This document shows positions 8,359-16,888 of a DNA stretch of 64,000 bases, piece after piece. The position numbers and the translations under genes are program-made. How positions within the stretch are numbered: position 1 is the first letter of the stretch; each line of letters begins with the position of its first letter. The stretch lies in NCBI GenBank assembly GCA_022826805.1, contig JAJDUH010000079.1, positions 1 through 64,000 on the forward strand. Direction: 5' to 3'. The notes under the pieces were generated by a model that was given only the letters and a program-made list of their open reading frames with translations, was not told the origin of the DNA and made no database searches. This DNA is from Candidatus Poribacteria bacterium (GTDB taxonomy: Bacteria > Poribacteria > WGA-4E > WGA-3G).

Positions 8359-9333
8359 TTATAGAATGGAGGCGACGTCTACAGGTCTGTTCTCCTGTGC
8401 GGATCGGTTCGCTGCAAGCGATATTGCGAGCGTTTTAACAGCATCACTGTAAGGACTCAAGATTGCGGAAGCATCACCATTCCGTACCGCTTCAACGAAA
8501 ACGTCATCAATTGTCGGACTCGGTTCTGTCTTATCGATCCATTCGCCATCTTCCTGGACTAACACCCTTGATGGATTCCAATTCAACAGTTCGCCCTCAT
8601 AGAGCAAATCCAGGATATTAGCGTTTGACCAGTCCCCTGCGTAAGCCCAGGTGGCAGTCAATGAACCGACGGCACCGCTCGCAAATTGGAGTGTAACGCT
8701 GTTAACATCCGGGCAATCCGTCTCTTTAAGAAGCCGATTTGCCTGCATGGCGTAGACGGTCTCCACTTCACCGCCCATGTAACGCATCATATCAATGGTG
8801 TGTGTCGCTTGTTCGACAAGTTGACCACCGGATTTGTTCATTTGTCGGAGCCATGCGCTCGGGTCTCCATGTCCAGTGCTGCACCAGTACTTACCAACAA
8901 TCATGTTAATCGTTCTGCCTTGGAGAATCTGCTGCGTTATTTGGGTTGAACCGAGGTAACGCAGTTGATAGCCGACACAGGTTATCAAGCCTGCTTTGGT
9001 TACTGCCGCTTCAATCTCGCGGGCGATGTCCATATTGATCGCAACAGGCTTCTCAACGAAAAATGGTAAGCCTCGCGCTATAACGTCAAATTCGGGTTGT
9101 CCATGGACAAAAACCGGGAGACTCAGATAGACTGCATCCAAGTCATCACGTTCGAGTAGGGCTTGATGTGCGGTATAGGCGTCGGCATTATGTTTCTCGG
9201 CTGCGCTTTGTGCGCGTTCGGGTTGAACGTCACATACAGCCACAACGCGTGCGCCTTCGATTTCTGCTAATCGATTCATGTGCCCATTTGCATTGCCACC
9301 ACATCCAATAAATCCAATTTTAACTTCTTGCAT
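8359..9333 (-). CDS. Gfo/Idh/MocA family oxidoreductase
   Basis: 324 residues. The N-terminal nucleotide-binding motif is KIGFIGCGGNANGHM, followed by VEKPVAIN with the family Lys. The substrate-domain segment is GGQLVEQATHTIDMMRYM, with a His in the usual active-site position. It is probably an NAD(P)-dependent sugar or polyol dehydrogenase in the same cluster as its neighbours; the gap to the next oxidoreductase gene is 35 bases. GAGGG lies directly upstream of the start. The three clustered paralogues are divergent from each other, which argues for different substrates or successive steps and not for a recent duplication. Confidence 0.88.
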   Translation of the reverse strand: MQEVKIGFIGCGGNANGHMNRLAEIEGARVVAVCDVQPERAQSAAEKHNADAYTAHQALLERDDLDAVYLSLPVFVHGQPEFDVIARGLPFFVEKPVAINMDIAREIEAAVTKAGLITCVGYQLRYLGSTQITQQILQGRTINMIVGKYWCSTGHGDPSAWLRQMNKSGGQLVEQATHTIDMMRYMGGEVETVYAMQANRLLKETDCPDVNSVTLQFASGAVGSLTATWAYAGDWSNANILDLLYEGELLNWNPSRVLVQEDGEWIDKTEPSPTIDDVFVEAVRNGDASAILSPYSDAVKTLAISLAANRSAQENRPVDVASIL

Positions 9334-9379
9334 TTTTCCCTCATTTGACAGTCTAAAATAATTGCAATCTTCGCGCTAA

Positions 9380-10624
9380 CTAACGCGCTTTGAAATTAAC
9401 CTGTAACGCCTTTTCGATATTTTCGCGTGGGTGGACACCGAATTGTGCTTCAAAATCTCGGTCGAATGCGTCCTCTTCAGCGGAATCTGGTTCAAGCGGA
9501 AGTGGGATGGGTTGCCGATTCGTTCGGATTGATCTGTGTGCAGCGATGACCATTTCCTGATCTGCCCTGCCCATTTCACCTGTCCAAAGCGGTTGCGTGT
9601 CTTCCCGTACTGCGCGAGCGATACCATCAAGCATTGTCGCCAATGAGATGCCGTTTTCCGGTAGTGTTGTATGTTGATAGGGGTTCACCCACTCAACAGT
9701 GCCACCTAACGATGGTGGAAGTTCTACATAGATACGACGCAGCGTTCCACTGTCGCTGTACTCTCTCTGAAATTCGTATGTTTGTGCCTTCCCGCTGTGC
9801 AGGGCAATGTCCTCATCTGTGCAAACGTTGACCGTTTCGCCACCTGAAGCACTCTGATTTCCGTTGGTGATAATTGTGCCGCGTTCGCCGCACGTTTCAA
9901 AACCGACGAGTTTGTTCCGTCCGAGGCACCCGTTCTTATTCCCGACCATAGCGACGCCGAGTCCACCGTTTTCAAAATCGACAGCATAAAATTCAAGGTT
10001 TTCTCGATTGTGATCCCGTTTTGCCCTATCGACGTAAGGTGTGACCGGCATCGTATGTCCGATACTACTGACCGCTTTGGGAGCAGCGTTCATCCGACAC
10101 CGTATTGCAGCGAGTCCATGGTATCCGGTCGTAGAAAAAAGCCGATAGCACTTGTGAACCTCACCAATTACGCCTTCCTCAATGAGTTTACACACAAATT
10201 GTTCCACGGGAACAAACGGAAAGTTTTCCGAGGTCTGAAGTTTGACCGCATTTTTGGAAGCGTCGGCGATCATCATGTCCATTAGACCGAGTGTCGGGGC
10301 GAGTCCTGTCTCCACGTTATGGGGGATTCCGCGTCGGGAGAGGTAACAGGAAACAACATGATGCAGTGGCGCAGGCACGACGACATCACAAACATCCGGG
10401 GATATTTCGTCAACAAGTTTTCGGACATCCGTGTAGGCTTTAACGCTGAATTTTGGCGAAGCTTGCGAGCCGATATTGAGACGTGCTGCGCCTGTTTCTG
10501 CGGATTCTGGATGCGCGTCGCACACGGCGACAACATCAAAAGTGTCCTTTAGTGTGGCGGCTGTTGACAGATGCGCAGCACCGCGTCTACCGTGGCCGAT
10601 TAAAGCGTATTTTAGTCGTGACAT
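9380..10624 (-). CDS. Gfo/Idh/MocA-like oxidoreductase lacking the EKP motif
   Basis: 414 residues, longer than the usual 330-380. The N-terminal Rossmann region is YALIGHGRRGAAHL. At the point where family members have E-K-P, this protein reads GIPHNVETGLAPT, so the conserved Lys is missing (ETG in place of EKP). The C-terminal domain has a TMLDGIARAV helix and an extension after residue 350. It may be a non-dehydrogenase member (for example an isomerase- or glycosidase-like variant) or a pseudoenzyme; no function is claimed. AAGG stands about ten bases before the ATG. Confidence 0.75.
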   Translation of the reverse strand: MSRLKYALIGHGRRGAAHLSTAATLKDTFDVVAVCDAHPESAETGAARLNIGSQASPKFSVKAYTDVRKLVDEISPDVCDVVVPAPLHHVVSCYLSRRGIPHNVETGLAPTLGLMDMMIADASKNAVKLQTSENFPFVPVEQFVCKLIEEGVIGEVHKCYRLFSTTGYHGLAAIRCRMNAAPKAVSSIGHTMPVTPYVDRAKRDHNRENLEFYAVDFENGGLGVAMVGNKNGCLGRNKLVGFETCGERGTIITNGNQSASGGETVNVCTDEDIALHSGKAQTYEFQREYSDSGTLRRIYVELPPSLGGTVEWVNPYQHTTLPENGISLATMLDGIARAVREDTQPLWTGEMGRADQEMVIAAHRSIRTNRQPIPLPLEPDSAEEDAFDRDFEAQFGVHPRENIEKALQVNFKAR

Positions 10625-10726
10625 TTTTTAATTTTACCTTGCGGTTAAACAAGGCGTGCCTCGATTTCACGTTCCTTTCTCGAATCTGCTCTCCATTTCA
10701 TTACGAGCTACGGTTCTGGTGCTATA

Positions 10727-10747
10727 GCATATAGGGCGGGAGCCCTT
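10727..10747 (+). repeat. Dispersed repeat with GGGC...GCCC hairpin
   Basis: GCATATAGGGCGGGAGCCC: the first 14 bases (GCATATAGGGCGGG) are identical to 20892-20905, where the downstream arm differs (CCCGCCC). It lies in the 173-base gap between the DapA-like gene and the 414-residue oxidoreductase. The rest of this gap shows no gene. Confidence 0.5.
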
Positions 10748-10797
10748 GAAGAAACACGCAAGAAAAACCCTTCATTGCCTTATCGGTTCAATGAAAC

Positions 10798-11745
10798 TTA
10801 ATGAACGCACTGGTAGCCGGCCTCTTCAAGACGCGTTCGGATCTTATCTATTTCGGCGGTGGACAATTGACGGAGTGGTCGGCGCATAGTCATTGAGGGG
10901 AATCTGCCCATCAACCAGCGGGCACATTTCATACGTTGGTGTGCGTCGCTGCTCGGTTCACCGAAATTGTAGACGATTCGTGCCAACGCGTCTACCTGAC
11001 TACGTGCCTTGCGAGCACCAAGAAGGTCGTTGTTGAGTGCCGCGTGAACTACATCTACCATCAACTCAGGCACGAAGCCAGCAAACCCGATGAGTGCTCC
11101 GTCGCTCCCCTCAAGCAGCGAGGCGAGTAGATATTCGTCATGGCAGGTCAAAATAGGGACATCCGGCGCAGCTTCTTTCAGTTGTTCATAATCCCATCGC
11201 CAACGTGCCATGTCGCGGGTACCCATTTTAATACAGATAACCTGTGGAATCTTCACCATCTCCAACATCTCTTCAAGGCTATATCCTGCCTTTGTCCATG
11301 CCGGATATTGGTGAACAATAATGGGCATATCTGCACCTTCGGCGACATCTTGGAAGTAACCGACTGCTGTTTCTGACGTTCTTCCGAAACGCAGCCAGTG
11401 GTGGGCGGGCATTAAGAGAATGGCATCTGCGCCGACTTCCTTCGCCGCGAGGGCATCGTCAATTGCGGGGAGACTCCCTTCCGCGCTCACACCTGAAACG
11501 ACTTTAACTTGGTCCCCGACAGCCTCAGCGGTAATCTGCGTAACCCGTTGTCTTTCGTGAAGACGGAGCGACATAATTTCGCCGGTGTGTCCATTACAGA
11601 CGACGCCTTTTATGCCGGGGACGCTCGCGAGTTCCTGCATGTACTGGTGCAGTCCGGTTTCGTCAATTGATTCATCTTCATGAAAGGGGCAGAGCGTCGC
11701 CGGAAATACACCTGCCCAAGGATGGTGTTGCCAATTCAATGTCAT
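10798..11745 (-). CDS. Dihydrodipicolinate synthase (DapA)/N-acetylneuraminate lyase family aldolase
   Basis: 315 residues forming a TIM-barrel class I aldolase. The phosphate/carboxylate-binding motif reads GHTGE (52-56, GTTGE in DapA), the active-site Tyr is Tyr147 in VHQYP, and the Schiff-base Lys is Lys173 in VICIKMG. The absence of the rest of the lysine pathway nearby, and the three oxidoreductases directly downstream, favour a catabolic aldolase acting on a 2-keto-3-deoxy sugar acid over lysine synthesis. It is the first gene of the minus-strand cluster. AGGA lies seven bases before the ATG. Confidence 0.82.
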   Translation of the reverse strand: MTLNWQHHPWAGVFPATLCPFHEDESIDETGLHQYMQELASVPGIKGVVCNGHTGEIMSLRLHERQRVTQITAEAVGDQVKVVSGVSAEGSLPAIDDALAAKEVGADAILLMPAHHWLRFGRTSETAVGYFQDVAEGADMPIIVHQYPAWTKAGYSLEEMLEMVKIPQVICIKMGTRDMARWRWDYEQLKEAAPDVPILTCHDEYLLASLLEGSDGALIGFAGFVPELMVDVVHAALNNDLLGARKARSQVDALARIVYNFGEPSSDAHQRMKCARWLMGRFPSMTMRRPLRQLSTAEIDKIRTRLEEAGYQCVH

Positions 11746-11936
11746 TGGTTTTTCCTAAAGTCATTTGTAAAAATTGAGAGTTTTCACAAATTTATCTCCT
11801 CGCTCTAAAAAAATAGCATTTGCAAGCAGATGCGTATAGAACGGATAAATTTCTTATTTTCAAGTTTGAAGAACAGCGAGTTTGACCGCTTTTTTGCCCA
11901 GAATTCTGCATGCATTTCCGATTTTGTTTTATTTTA
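11746..11936. other. Divergent intergenic region
   Basis: An AT-rich spacer between the divergently transcribed aldolase (minus) and ccm (plus) units. It should contain the aldolase promoter. A minus-strand TTGAAA near 11862 exists but has no convincing -10 at 17 bases, so I do not call it. No coding sequence was seen. Confidence 0.4.
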
Positions 11937-11967
11937 ACTTGATTTTGAATGTAAAATCAAGTATTAT
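11937..11967 (+). promoter_or_regulatory. ccm operon promoter with overlapping perfect dyad (operator candidate)
   Basis: -35 TTGATT (11939-11944), 17-base spacer, -10 TATTAT (11962-11967). A perfect 10-base inverted repeat, ACTTGATTTT (11937-11946) and AAAATCAAGT (11953-11962), with a 6-base centre (GAATGT), covers the -35 box and the whole spacer and touches the first base of the -10. A dyad in this place is what a dimeric repressor would bind. The predicted start of transcription near 11974 leaves a leader of about 105 bases before ccmE. Confidence 0.6.
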
Positions 11968-12011
11968 TTTAAGAAGAGGAATTTGCTTCCTCGGTGTCAT
12001 TAGTTTCTAAC

Positions 12012-12046
12012 AGCAAGATTTGGCTTGCAAGCTGCGCCAAATCGCG
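12012..12046 (+). repeat. Palindromic leader element, copy A
   Basis: AGCAAG, then arm GATTTGGC (12017-12024), an 11-base loop TTGCAAGCTGC and arm GCCAAATC (12036-12043). The same layout with compensating arm changes occurs at 50146-50262 (three copies) and 52077-52108. This copy lies in the predicted 5' leader of ccmE, about 34 bases before the start codon. It could be a structured RNA or a mobile palindrome. Confidence 0.65.
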
Positions 12047-12079
12047 ATGTCCGACTCGCGCTAATGGAGGGTATTACGG

Positions 12080-12526
12080 GTGCAAAAACAGAAGAGACTT
12101 AAAATCGCCGCTGCGGGGGTCATCTTGCTAAGTGCTATGCTGTTTCTGGTGGTAGATGGGATTAAAAGCACCGGTGTACGGCATTTCACGCCTGCTCTGC
12201 TTGTGGCAGATAAGAGCACAGTGGACAATCAACTCGTCCAAGTTGATGGACTCATTTCAGAGGGTAGTTCCAAATGGGATGCCGCTAATTTTGAACTCAC
12301 CTTTGCCGTCCGCGACCGCGAAAGCGCAGCGACCGTCAACGTGATTTATAAGGACAGACTTAAACCGGATAACTTTACTGATGGTGGTAGCGTTTTCGTT
12401 GAAGGTAGATACGATGCAACCCAAAATCTCATTGTTGCCTCTAAGCTCATGACGAAATGCGCCTCGAAATATGAAGGGGCAGAGAGTGCTATACCGACAG
12501 ATGAAACTTCTTACATCTCGCAGTAA
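12080..12526 (+). CDS. ccmE: Cytochrome c maturation protein CcmE, CxxxY (heme chaperone) variant
   Basis: 148 residues with one N-terminal membrane helix (about 7-26) and an OB-fold periplasmic domain. The heme chaperone CcmE usually binds heme through His in a HxxxY motif. Here the matching segment is LMTKCASKYEG, giving Cys127-x-x-x-Tyr131. The same Cys-for-His exchange is known from Desulfovibrio and archaea, where it marks a variant Ccm system. GTG is the start, with GGAGG nine bases upstream. It is the first gene of a seven-gene operon and receives heme from CcmABC to pass to CcmF. CcmC and CcmG are not in the window. Confidence 0.85.
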   Translation: MQKQKRLKIAAAGVILLSAMLFLVVDGIKSTGVRHFTPALLVADKSTVDNQLVQVDGLISEGSSKWDAANFELTFAVRDRESAATVNVIYKDRLKPDNFTDGGSVFVEGRYDATQNLIVASKLMTKCASKYEGAESAIPTDETSYISQ

Positions 12527-12596
12527 CAGATACACGGCACTTTAAATAATATGTTCAATAACACCTTTTTAATTTTTTAAGGAGGCACAGAAACGC

Positions 12597-14615
12597 ATGA
12601 CTGCGGAAATTGGACAAGCCGCCATATATCTCTCTGTGCTTTCTGGCTTGTGGGCGATTATTTTCCTCAGCGTCGGGCTCCGGACGCGAAATCAAAACGC
12701 TTTGCGGAGCGGCAGAAACGCTGTTGTTGCTACATTCATTCTTATTAGTATTGCAACTGGCGCATTAATATATGGCTTTGTAACTGACGATTTTTCGATG
12801 CGCTACGTTGTTGAGGTATCAAGCGCAGCACAACCCCTCCTCTATAAAATCACAGCACTCTGGGGTCGAATGTCCGGCTCACTCCTATTCTGGCTTTGGC
12901 TACTTACCGTTGCTGGCGCGATTGTGGTCTGGCAAAACCACCGATACAATAAACAAACACATGATACCCTCGCCGACCACGCCCTGATTCCTATTGCTAT
13001 TGTCCAACTCTTTTTCATTCTTCTCGTTACAGGTCTAATCGAGGGGGTTTACAACCCTCTTGACCGATTCCCTAATGGACAGATGGCACCCGATGGTGCC
13101 GGTATGAACCCACTCCTCCAAACCCCAAGCATGGCATTCCATCCACCGACGTTATATATCGGTTGGATTAGTCTGACGGTGCCGTTCGCGTTTGCTGTCG
13201 GTGCCTTGGCTTCCGGTAGAATTGGCAGCGATTGGATACTGCGCTCGCGCAGATGGACACTCTTCTCTTGGATCGTTTTGACTGTCGGTATCACACTTGG
13301 TGGCAATTGGGCGTATCGCGAACTAGGATGGGGCGGTTATTGGGCGTGGGATCCTGTTGAAAATGCTTCGTTTATGCCGTGGCTTCTCGGTACTGCTTAT
13401 CTACACTCCGTAATGATACAAGAAAAACGGAGTATGCTTAAATTGTGGAACATCCTCCTTATTACCCTCGCTTTCCAATTTACATTACTGGGAACTTTTA
13501 TCACCCGGAGCGGAATTATTTCATCGGTGCATGCATTCGCGCAATCTGACATTGGTGGATATTTCCTGGGTTTCATCTTAGTTTCTACAGCCGGGGTTGT
13601 TGGACTTATCATTTATCGTTGGAAGCGACTCAAAAGTGCGAATCGTCTCGAATCACTTCTCTCCCGTGAAAGTGCCTTTGTGCTGAACAATTGGCTCCTC
13701 GTTGGGTTAACACTAATTATTCTCTGGGGTACGTTATGGCCGATTATCTCTGAGGCGATTAATGGTCAGAAGGCATCTGTTCCTGAAGCTTTCTTCAATC
13801 AAGTCGTTATTATTCCTGGATTGTTGCTCCTCTTCCTGACGGGTGCGGGACCCATCATCTCGTGGAAAAAGATTACGGCTAATAATTTCCGACGTATGTT
13901 TTTGTGGCCCCTTGTTGTCGGTTTAGTCTGTGGTGCATTGACGTGGGGGATCCTCGCATTAAACGGCAATACGTCGCCTGTTTATTCGGTACTTTGTGTT
14001 GCTGCGGGTGTTTTCGTCCTGGTGGCAATCAGTGCGGAATTTTATCGCGGGGCGAAACTCCGTGCAAAACGACAGGAGACCTCTTTCTTCAACGGTTTGG
14101 GTCTACTCATCCAACGAAATAAAAGACGGTATGGCGGTTATATCATCCATATAGGTATCGTGATCCTTTATATAGGTATTATGGGTTCGAAAGGCTATTC
14201 TCTACTTGAATCTAAAAGTTTGACGCTCGGCGAATCGATGAAGGTGGGTTCGTTTGAACTCACAATGAAGGACTCCTTTGAGAAAGAGTACGCAAACTAT
14301 CGCCGAAGCGGTGTTGTTTTTGATGTTGCAAGAAACGGTAGGCAAATTGGGGTAATGGAACCGGCGCGTAACTTCTATTACAAAGCCGGACAGGGAGAGC
14401 AGGATACAATTGAATCTGCTATTCGCCACTTCGGTGTGAATGATCTCTACATCGCTCTCGGGGAGCTGCCGCCGAATATTAAAGGTGGCGGTGTTGTGAA
14501 CGTTCAGGTCTACCACAATCCTCTGGTTGGGGTCGTCTGGATTGGCGTCGCTATCATGGTGCTAGGTGGAATTATCGCTATCGCTGAGAAGTCTCAACGC
14601 AGTAAAGAAGCGTAA
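12597..14615 (+). CDS. ccmF: Cytochrome c-type biogenesis protein CcmF (heme lyase)
   Basis: 672 residues, close to the usual 640-670, with about 13-15 membrane helices. The tryptophan-rich WWD motif is at about 246-262 (GGYWAWDPVENASFMPW), and conserved His residues appear in AFHPPTLYIGW and YLHS. CcmF takes heme from CcmE and attaches it to the CxxCH motifs of apocytochromes on the outer side of the membrane. A C-terminal periplasmic domain and last helix (VVWIGVAIMVLGGIIAIAE) are present. The start is preceded by AAGGAGG at 11 bases. It is cotranscribed with ccmE (70-base gap) and the CcmH-like gene (17-base gap). Confidence 0.93.
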   Translation: MTAEIGQAAIYLSVLSGLWAIIFLSVGLRTRNQNALRSGRNAVVATFILISIATGALIYGFVTDDFSMRYVVEVSSAAQPLLYKITALWGRMSGSLLFWLWLLTVAGAIVVWQNHRYNKQTHDTLADHALIPIAIVQLFFILLVTGLIEGVYNPLDRFPNGQMAPDGAGMNPLLQTPSMAFHPPTLYIGWISLTVPFAFAVGALASGRIGSDWILRSRRWTLFSWIVLTVGITLGGNWAYRELGWGGYWAWDPVENASFMPWLLGTAYLHSVMIQEKRSMLKLWNILLITLAFQFTLLGTFITRSGIISSVHAFAQSDIGGYFLGFILVSTAGVVGLIIYRWKRLKSANRLESLLSRESAFVLNNWLLVGLTLIILWGTLWPIISEAINGQKASVPEAFFNQVVIIPGLLLLFLTGAGPIISWKKITANNFRRMFLWPLVVGLVCGALTWGILALNGNTSPVYSVLCVAAGVFVLVAISAEFYRGAKLRAKRQETSFFNGLGLLIQRNKRRYGGYIIHIGIVILYIGIMGSKGYSLLESKSLTLGESMKVGSFELTMKDSFEKEYANYRRSGVVFDVARNGRQIGVMEPARNFYYKAGQGEQDTIESAIRHFGVNDLYIALGELPPNIKGGGVVNVQVYHNPLVGVVWIGVAIMVLGGIIAIAEKSQRSKEA

Positions 14616-14632
14616 TAGATAGGGACATAACT

Positions 14633-15178
14633 ATGATTATAAAGATGGTGATGCGAAAATTTAAACACATGTCACTCCAGTTTGTAGGTTTTAATTGTGT
14701 GCAAATTATTACGTTTCTCATCGCCTATGGTTTTGTCCTTCCGTCGTACGCGCAGACAGAAACCACTGCCGAGTCGGAATCCCAACTAAAGGAATTGCTT
14801 ACCACGGTCTACTGTTACTGTGGTTGTGAACGGGAGACGATCGAAGCCTGTGTGTGTGGTACGGCAGGGCTAATTGAAGAGGATTTTCGCAATCGGTTGT
14901 TGGCAGGACAAACAGTCGAGCAGATTCGCACCAATTACCTTGATACCTATGGACCTCAGTTTTACGCAGTTATGCCAGCAGAAGGCATTAATCTGATTGC
15001 CTACATTATGCCAGTTGTTATTCTTGCCCTCATTGGCGGTGTTGCTTTTGCCGTGCTCCGAAAATCAAAGCAGCTAGCCACAACTACGGGCGGAGGGGGC
15101 ATGTCAAAGCAACAGGTTACTGATACAACCCTGAAGCGGGTTGAGGCGGAACTCGAAAGGTACAAACAGCAGAAATAG
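14633..15178 (+). CDS. CcmH-like cytochrome c biogenesis protein with a CxCxC motif
   Basis: 181 residues: signal/anchor segment about 20-38, then the CcmH-type three-helix domain and one membrane helix about 117-138. The redox motif differs from the classic LRCxxC: it reads VYCYCGCERETIEACVCG with Cys61, 63, 65, 73 and 75. This resembles the CxCGC type seen in delta-proteobacterial and Chloroflexi CcmH-like proteins. The expected role is to reduce or hold apocytochrome cysteines for CcmF. The tail VEAELERYKQQK recurs at the end of the next protein. The start has AGGGA seven bases upstream. Confidence 0.8.
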   Translation: MIIKMVMRKFKHMSLQFVGFNCVQIITFLIAYGFVLPSYAQTETTAESESQLKELLTTVYCYCGCERETIEACVCGTAGLIEEDFRNRLLAGQTVEQIRTNYLDTYGPQFYAVMPAEGINLIAYIMPVVILALIGGVAFAVLRKSKQLATTTGGGGMSKQQVTDTTLKRVEAELERYKQQK

Positions 15179-15225
15179 GTGGGTCGGTTTTTCGCACGAG
15201 ATAGTGCACTTTGAAAAGGTTTTTT

Positions 15226-15570
15226 ATGTCTTCTCTTCTCCTTTTGTGGATACTGATTCTTGGCATTGCATTGCTTGTTTATCTCGGACTCCCGATCTTC
15301 TCGAAAACAGGTTTGCAGCACAATACAATGTCCGAGGACATAATTGAAGAACGACGGCGTACCCTCTTTCAGGAACGTGAGCGCAGCTACGCCGCTCTGG
15401 CAGAACTTGACGAGGATTACGAAACAGGGAAACTCTCGGAAGCCGACTACCAAGAATTACGCGAATCGCTCTTGCAAGAAACCGCAAGCGTTATCATGCA
15501 GCTTGAAGAGGAATCGCTGTCAGATGTAGAAGCAGAAATTGAGAGGTTTAAACAACAACGCGGAACATAA
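15226..15570 (+). CDS. CcmI-like small membrane protein
   Basis: About 114 residues. One N-terminal membrane helix (SSLLLLWILILGIALLVYL) is followed by a charged coiled-coil region with RRRTLFQERERSYAALAELD, DYETGKLSEADYQELRE and a tail VEAEIERFKQQRG. This is the arrangement of the N-terminal part of CcmI proteins, which help present apocytochrome to CcmF/CcmH. The ATG at 15226 is preferred over an in-frame TTG at 15211, because AAAGG stands before it and the helix starts directly after. It lies one base upstream of the next gene. Confidence 0.65.
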   Translation: MSSLLLLWILILGIALLVYLGLPIFSKTGLQHNTMSEDIIEERRRTLFQERERSYAALAELDEDYETGKLSEADYQELRESLLQETASVIMQLEEESLSDVEAEIERFKQQRGT

Positions 15571-15571
15571 T

Positions 15572-16888
15572 ATGCGCATTAACCTATTTTCATACAGCAA
15601 TTTGAAAGGCAACTCGCAGGTTCAATATGTCGCGGCGTCGTGCATCGGTAGCCTGTTAGCAGTTGCCCTGATTTTTTTCTGGCTTTCTATCTCTCATGCA
15701 CAGACAGCAAAACCGGGCGACATTCAAGGTAAGGTTATAGACAGAAAGCGTGAGAAGCCGCTCGTCGCACAGCCTATGATCCTCACTGTTCATAAAGTAG
15801 ATACTGTGGAGACCCAAGAAACAACAACAGATGAAAATGGACACTACCGTTTTGGTAATTTACCGCTTGATCCGAGTGTCCATTACACGGTCTCTACCGT
15901 TTATGAAGGCACTGATTATACTGAGAAAGATCTGGTTTTATCAACTTGGGCTCCGAATATAACGCTCGACTTTGACATTGGAGCGTTTACAGACGACAAA
16001 ACGCAAGTTCAGGTTAAAACGCATACATTTATCATTGGACCGCCACCTGCGGACCACGCACCAGATGGTGCCGTCACAGTTATTGAGGCAATCGGCGTTG
16101 AAAATCAGAGTGATCTGCCTTTTCAAACCAAGCACCGCACGCAGACAGTTGGATTGCATTTGACACTCCCGATAGGTACTGAAGGTTTTCAACCACATTC
16201 ACCAACATCGCTCACGATGAATCCTGCCACCAATGCAGTTATCCTCACAGCCCCTCTACCTCCTGGAGAATCACAATTAGGCTATACTTATATCTTTCAC
16301 GTTGAGAAAAACAGACTGAATTTATCCCGTCGCTTGGACTTTGACACCGCAGAATTCTTGTTCTTTGTCCCTGAGGGTATCGGCTTTGCACCGCGCGCCA
16401 AGTTTTTCGGTACACCGAGGCGCGAACAAATCCATAATAACGTTTATCTTATATATCAGAGTACTGCACCAAAGGCGTTCGAGGCGGGTGAAACAGTTGA
16501 TTTAACGCTTAATGTAAACATGGGTGGCACCCGTGGTGCCTTACCCGGGCAGACATCTAACCTCGGACAGTTAATTCTTATTGCTGTTGCTGCAGCACTC
16601 ACCGGCGGCTTTTTCGTCGCCGCACTTTTCAAACTTCGATCCGCCAACAATAACACGGCGTCCAATACTGACGATGTCACAGCACCGCCAGATGCAGGTT
16701 GGCTCCGTAAACTGAATCCTGATGACTGCGAACATGTCCGCATCGCAAGGCTTGAATTCATTACATATCTTGATGATAAATACGAGAAGCAAGAGATCTC
16801 GGAGCGCGTCTACAAACGCCTGCGCCGAGAACAGACGGAACGCCTCACCACGCTCTTAGAGCAACAAAAAAGGGGAAACAATGCATAG
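15572..16888 (+). CDS. Membrane protein with carboxypeptidase-regulatory-like domain
   Basis: About 438 residues from the ATG at 15572. A signal/anchor segment (about 22-44, ending SHAQT) precedes a carboxypeptidase regulatory-like beta-sandwich (GDIQGKVIDRKREKPL ... TTDENGHYRFGNLPLD). A long periplasmic beta-rich region follows, then one membrane helix (about 346-365, LILIAVAAALTGGFFVAAL) and a cytoplasmic tail ending YKRLRREQTERLTTLLEQQK. Its place within the ccm operon suggests an accessory role in cytochrome maturation or envelope assembly; none is proven. The end overlaps the next start by eight bases, so translation is probably coupled. Confidence 0.65.
   Translation: MRINLFSYSNLKGNSQVQYVAASCIGSLLAVALIFFWLSISHAQTAKPGDIQGKVIDRKREKPLVAQPMILTVHKVDTVETQETTTDENGHYRFGNLPLDPSVHYTVSTVYEGTDYTEKDLVLSTWAPNITLDFDIGAFTDDKTQVQVKTHTFIIGPPPADHAPDGAVTVIEAIGVENQSDLPFQTKHRTQTVGLHLTLPIGTEGFQPHSPTSLTMNPATNAVILTAPLPPGESQLGYTYIFHVEKNRLNLSRRLDFDTAEFLFFVPEGIGFAPRAKFFGTPRREQIHNNVYLIYQSTAPKAFEAGETVDLTLNVNMGGTRGALPGQTSNLGQLILIAVAAALTGGFFVAALFKLRSANNNTASNTDDVTAPPDAGWLRKLNPDDCEHVRIARLEFITYLDDKYEKQEISERVYKRLRREQTERLTTLLEQQKRGNNA

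Noticed and set aside
15001..15453. 150-codon open frame on the minus strand
   Set aside because: Overlaps the CcmH-like and CcmI-like genes on the opposite strand and has no domain.
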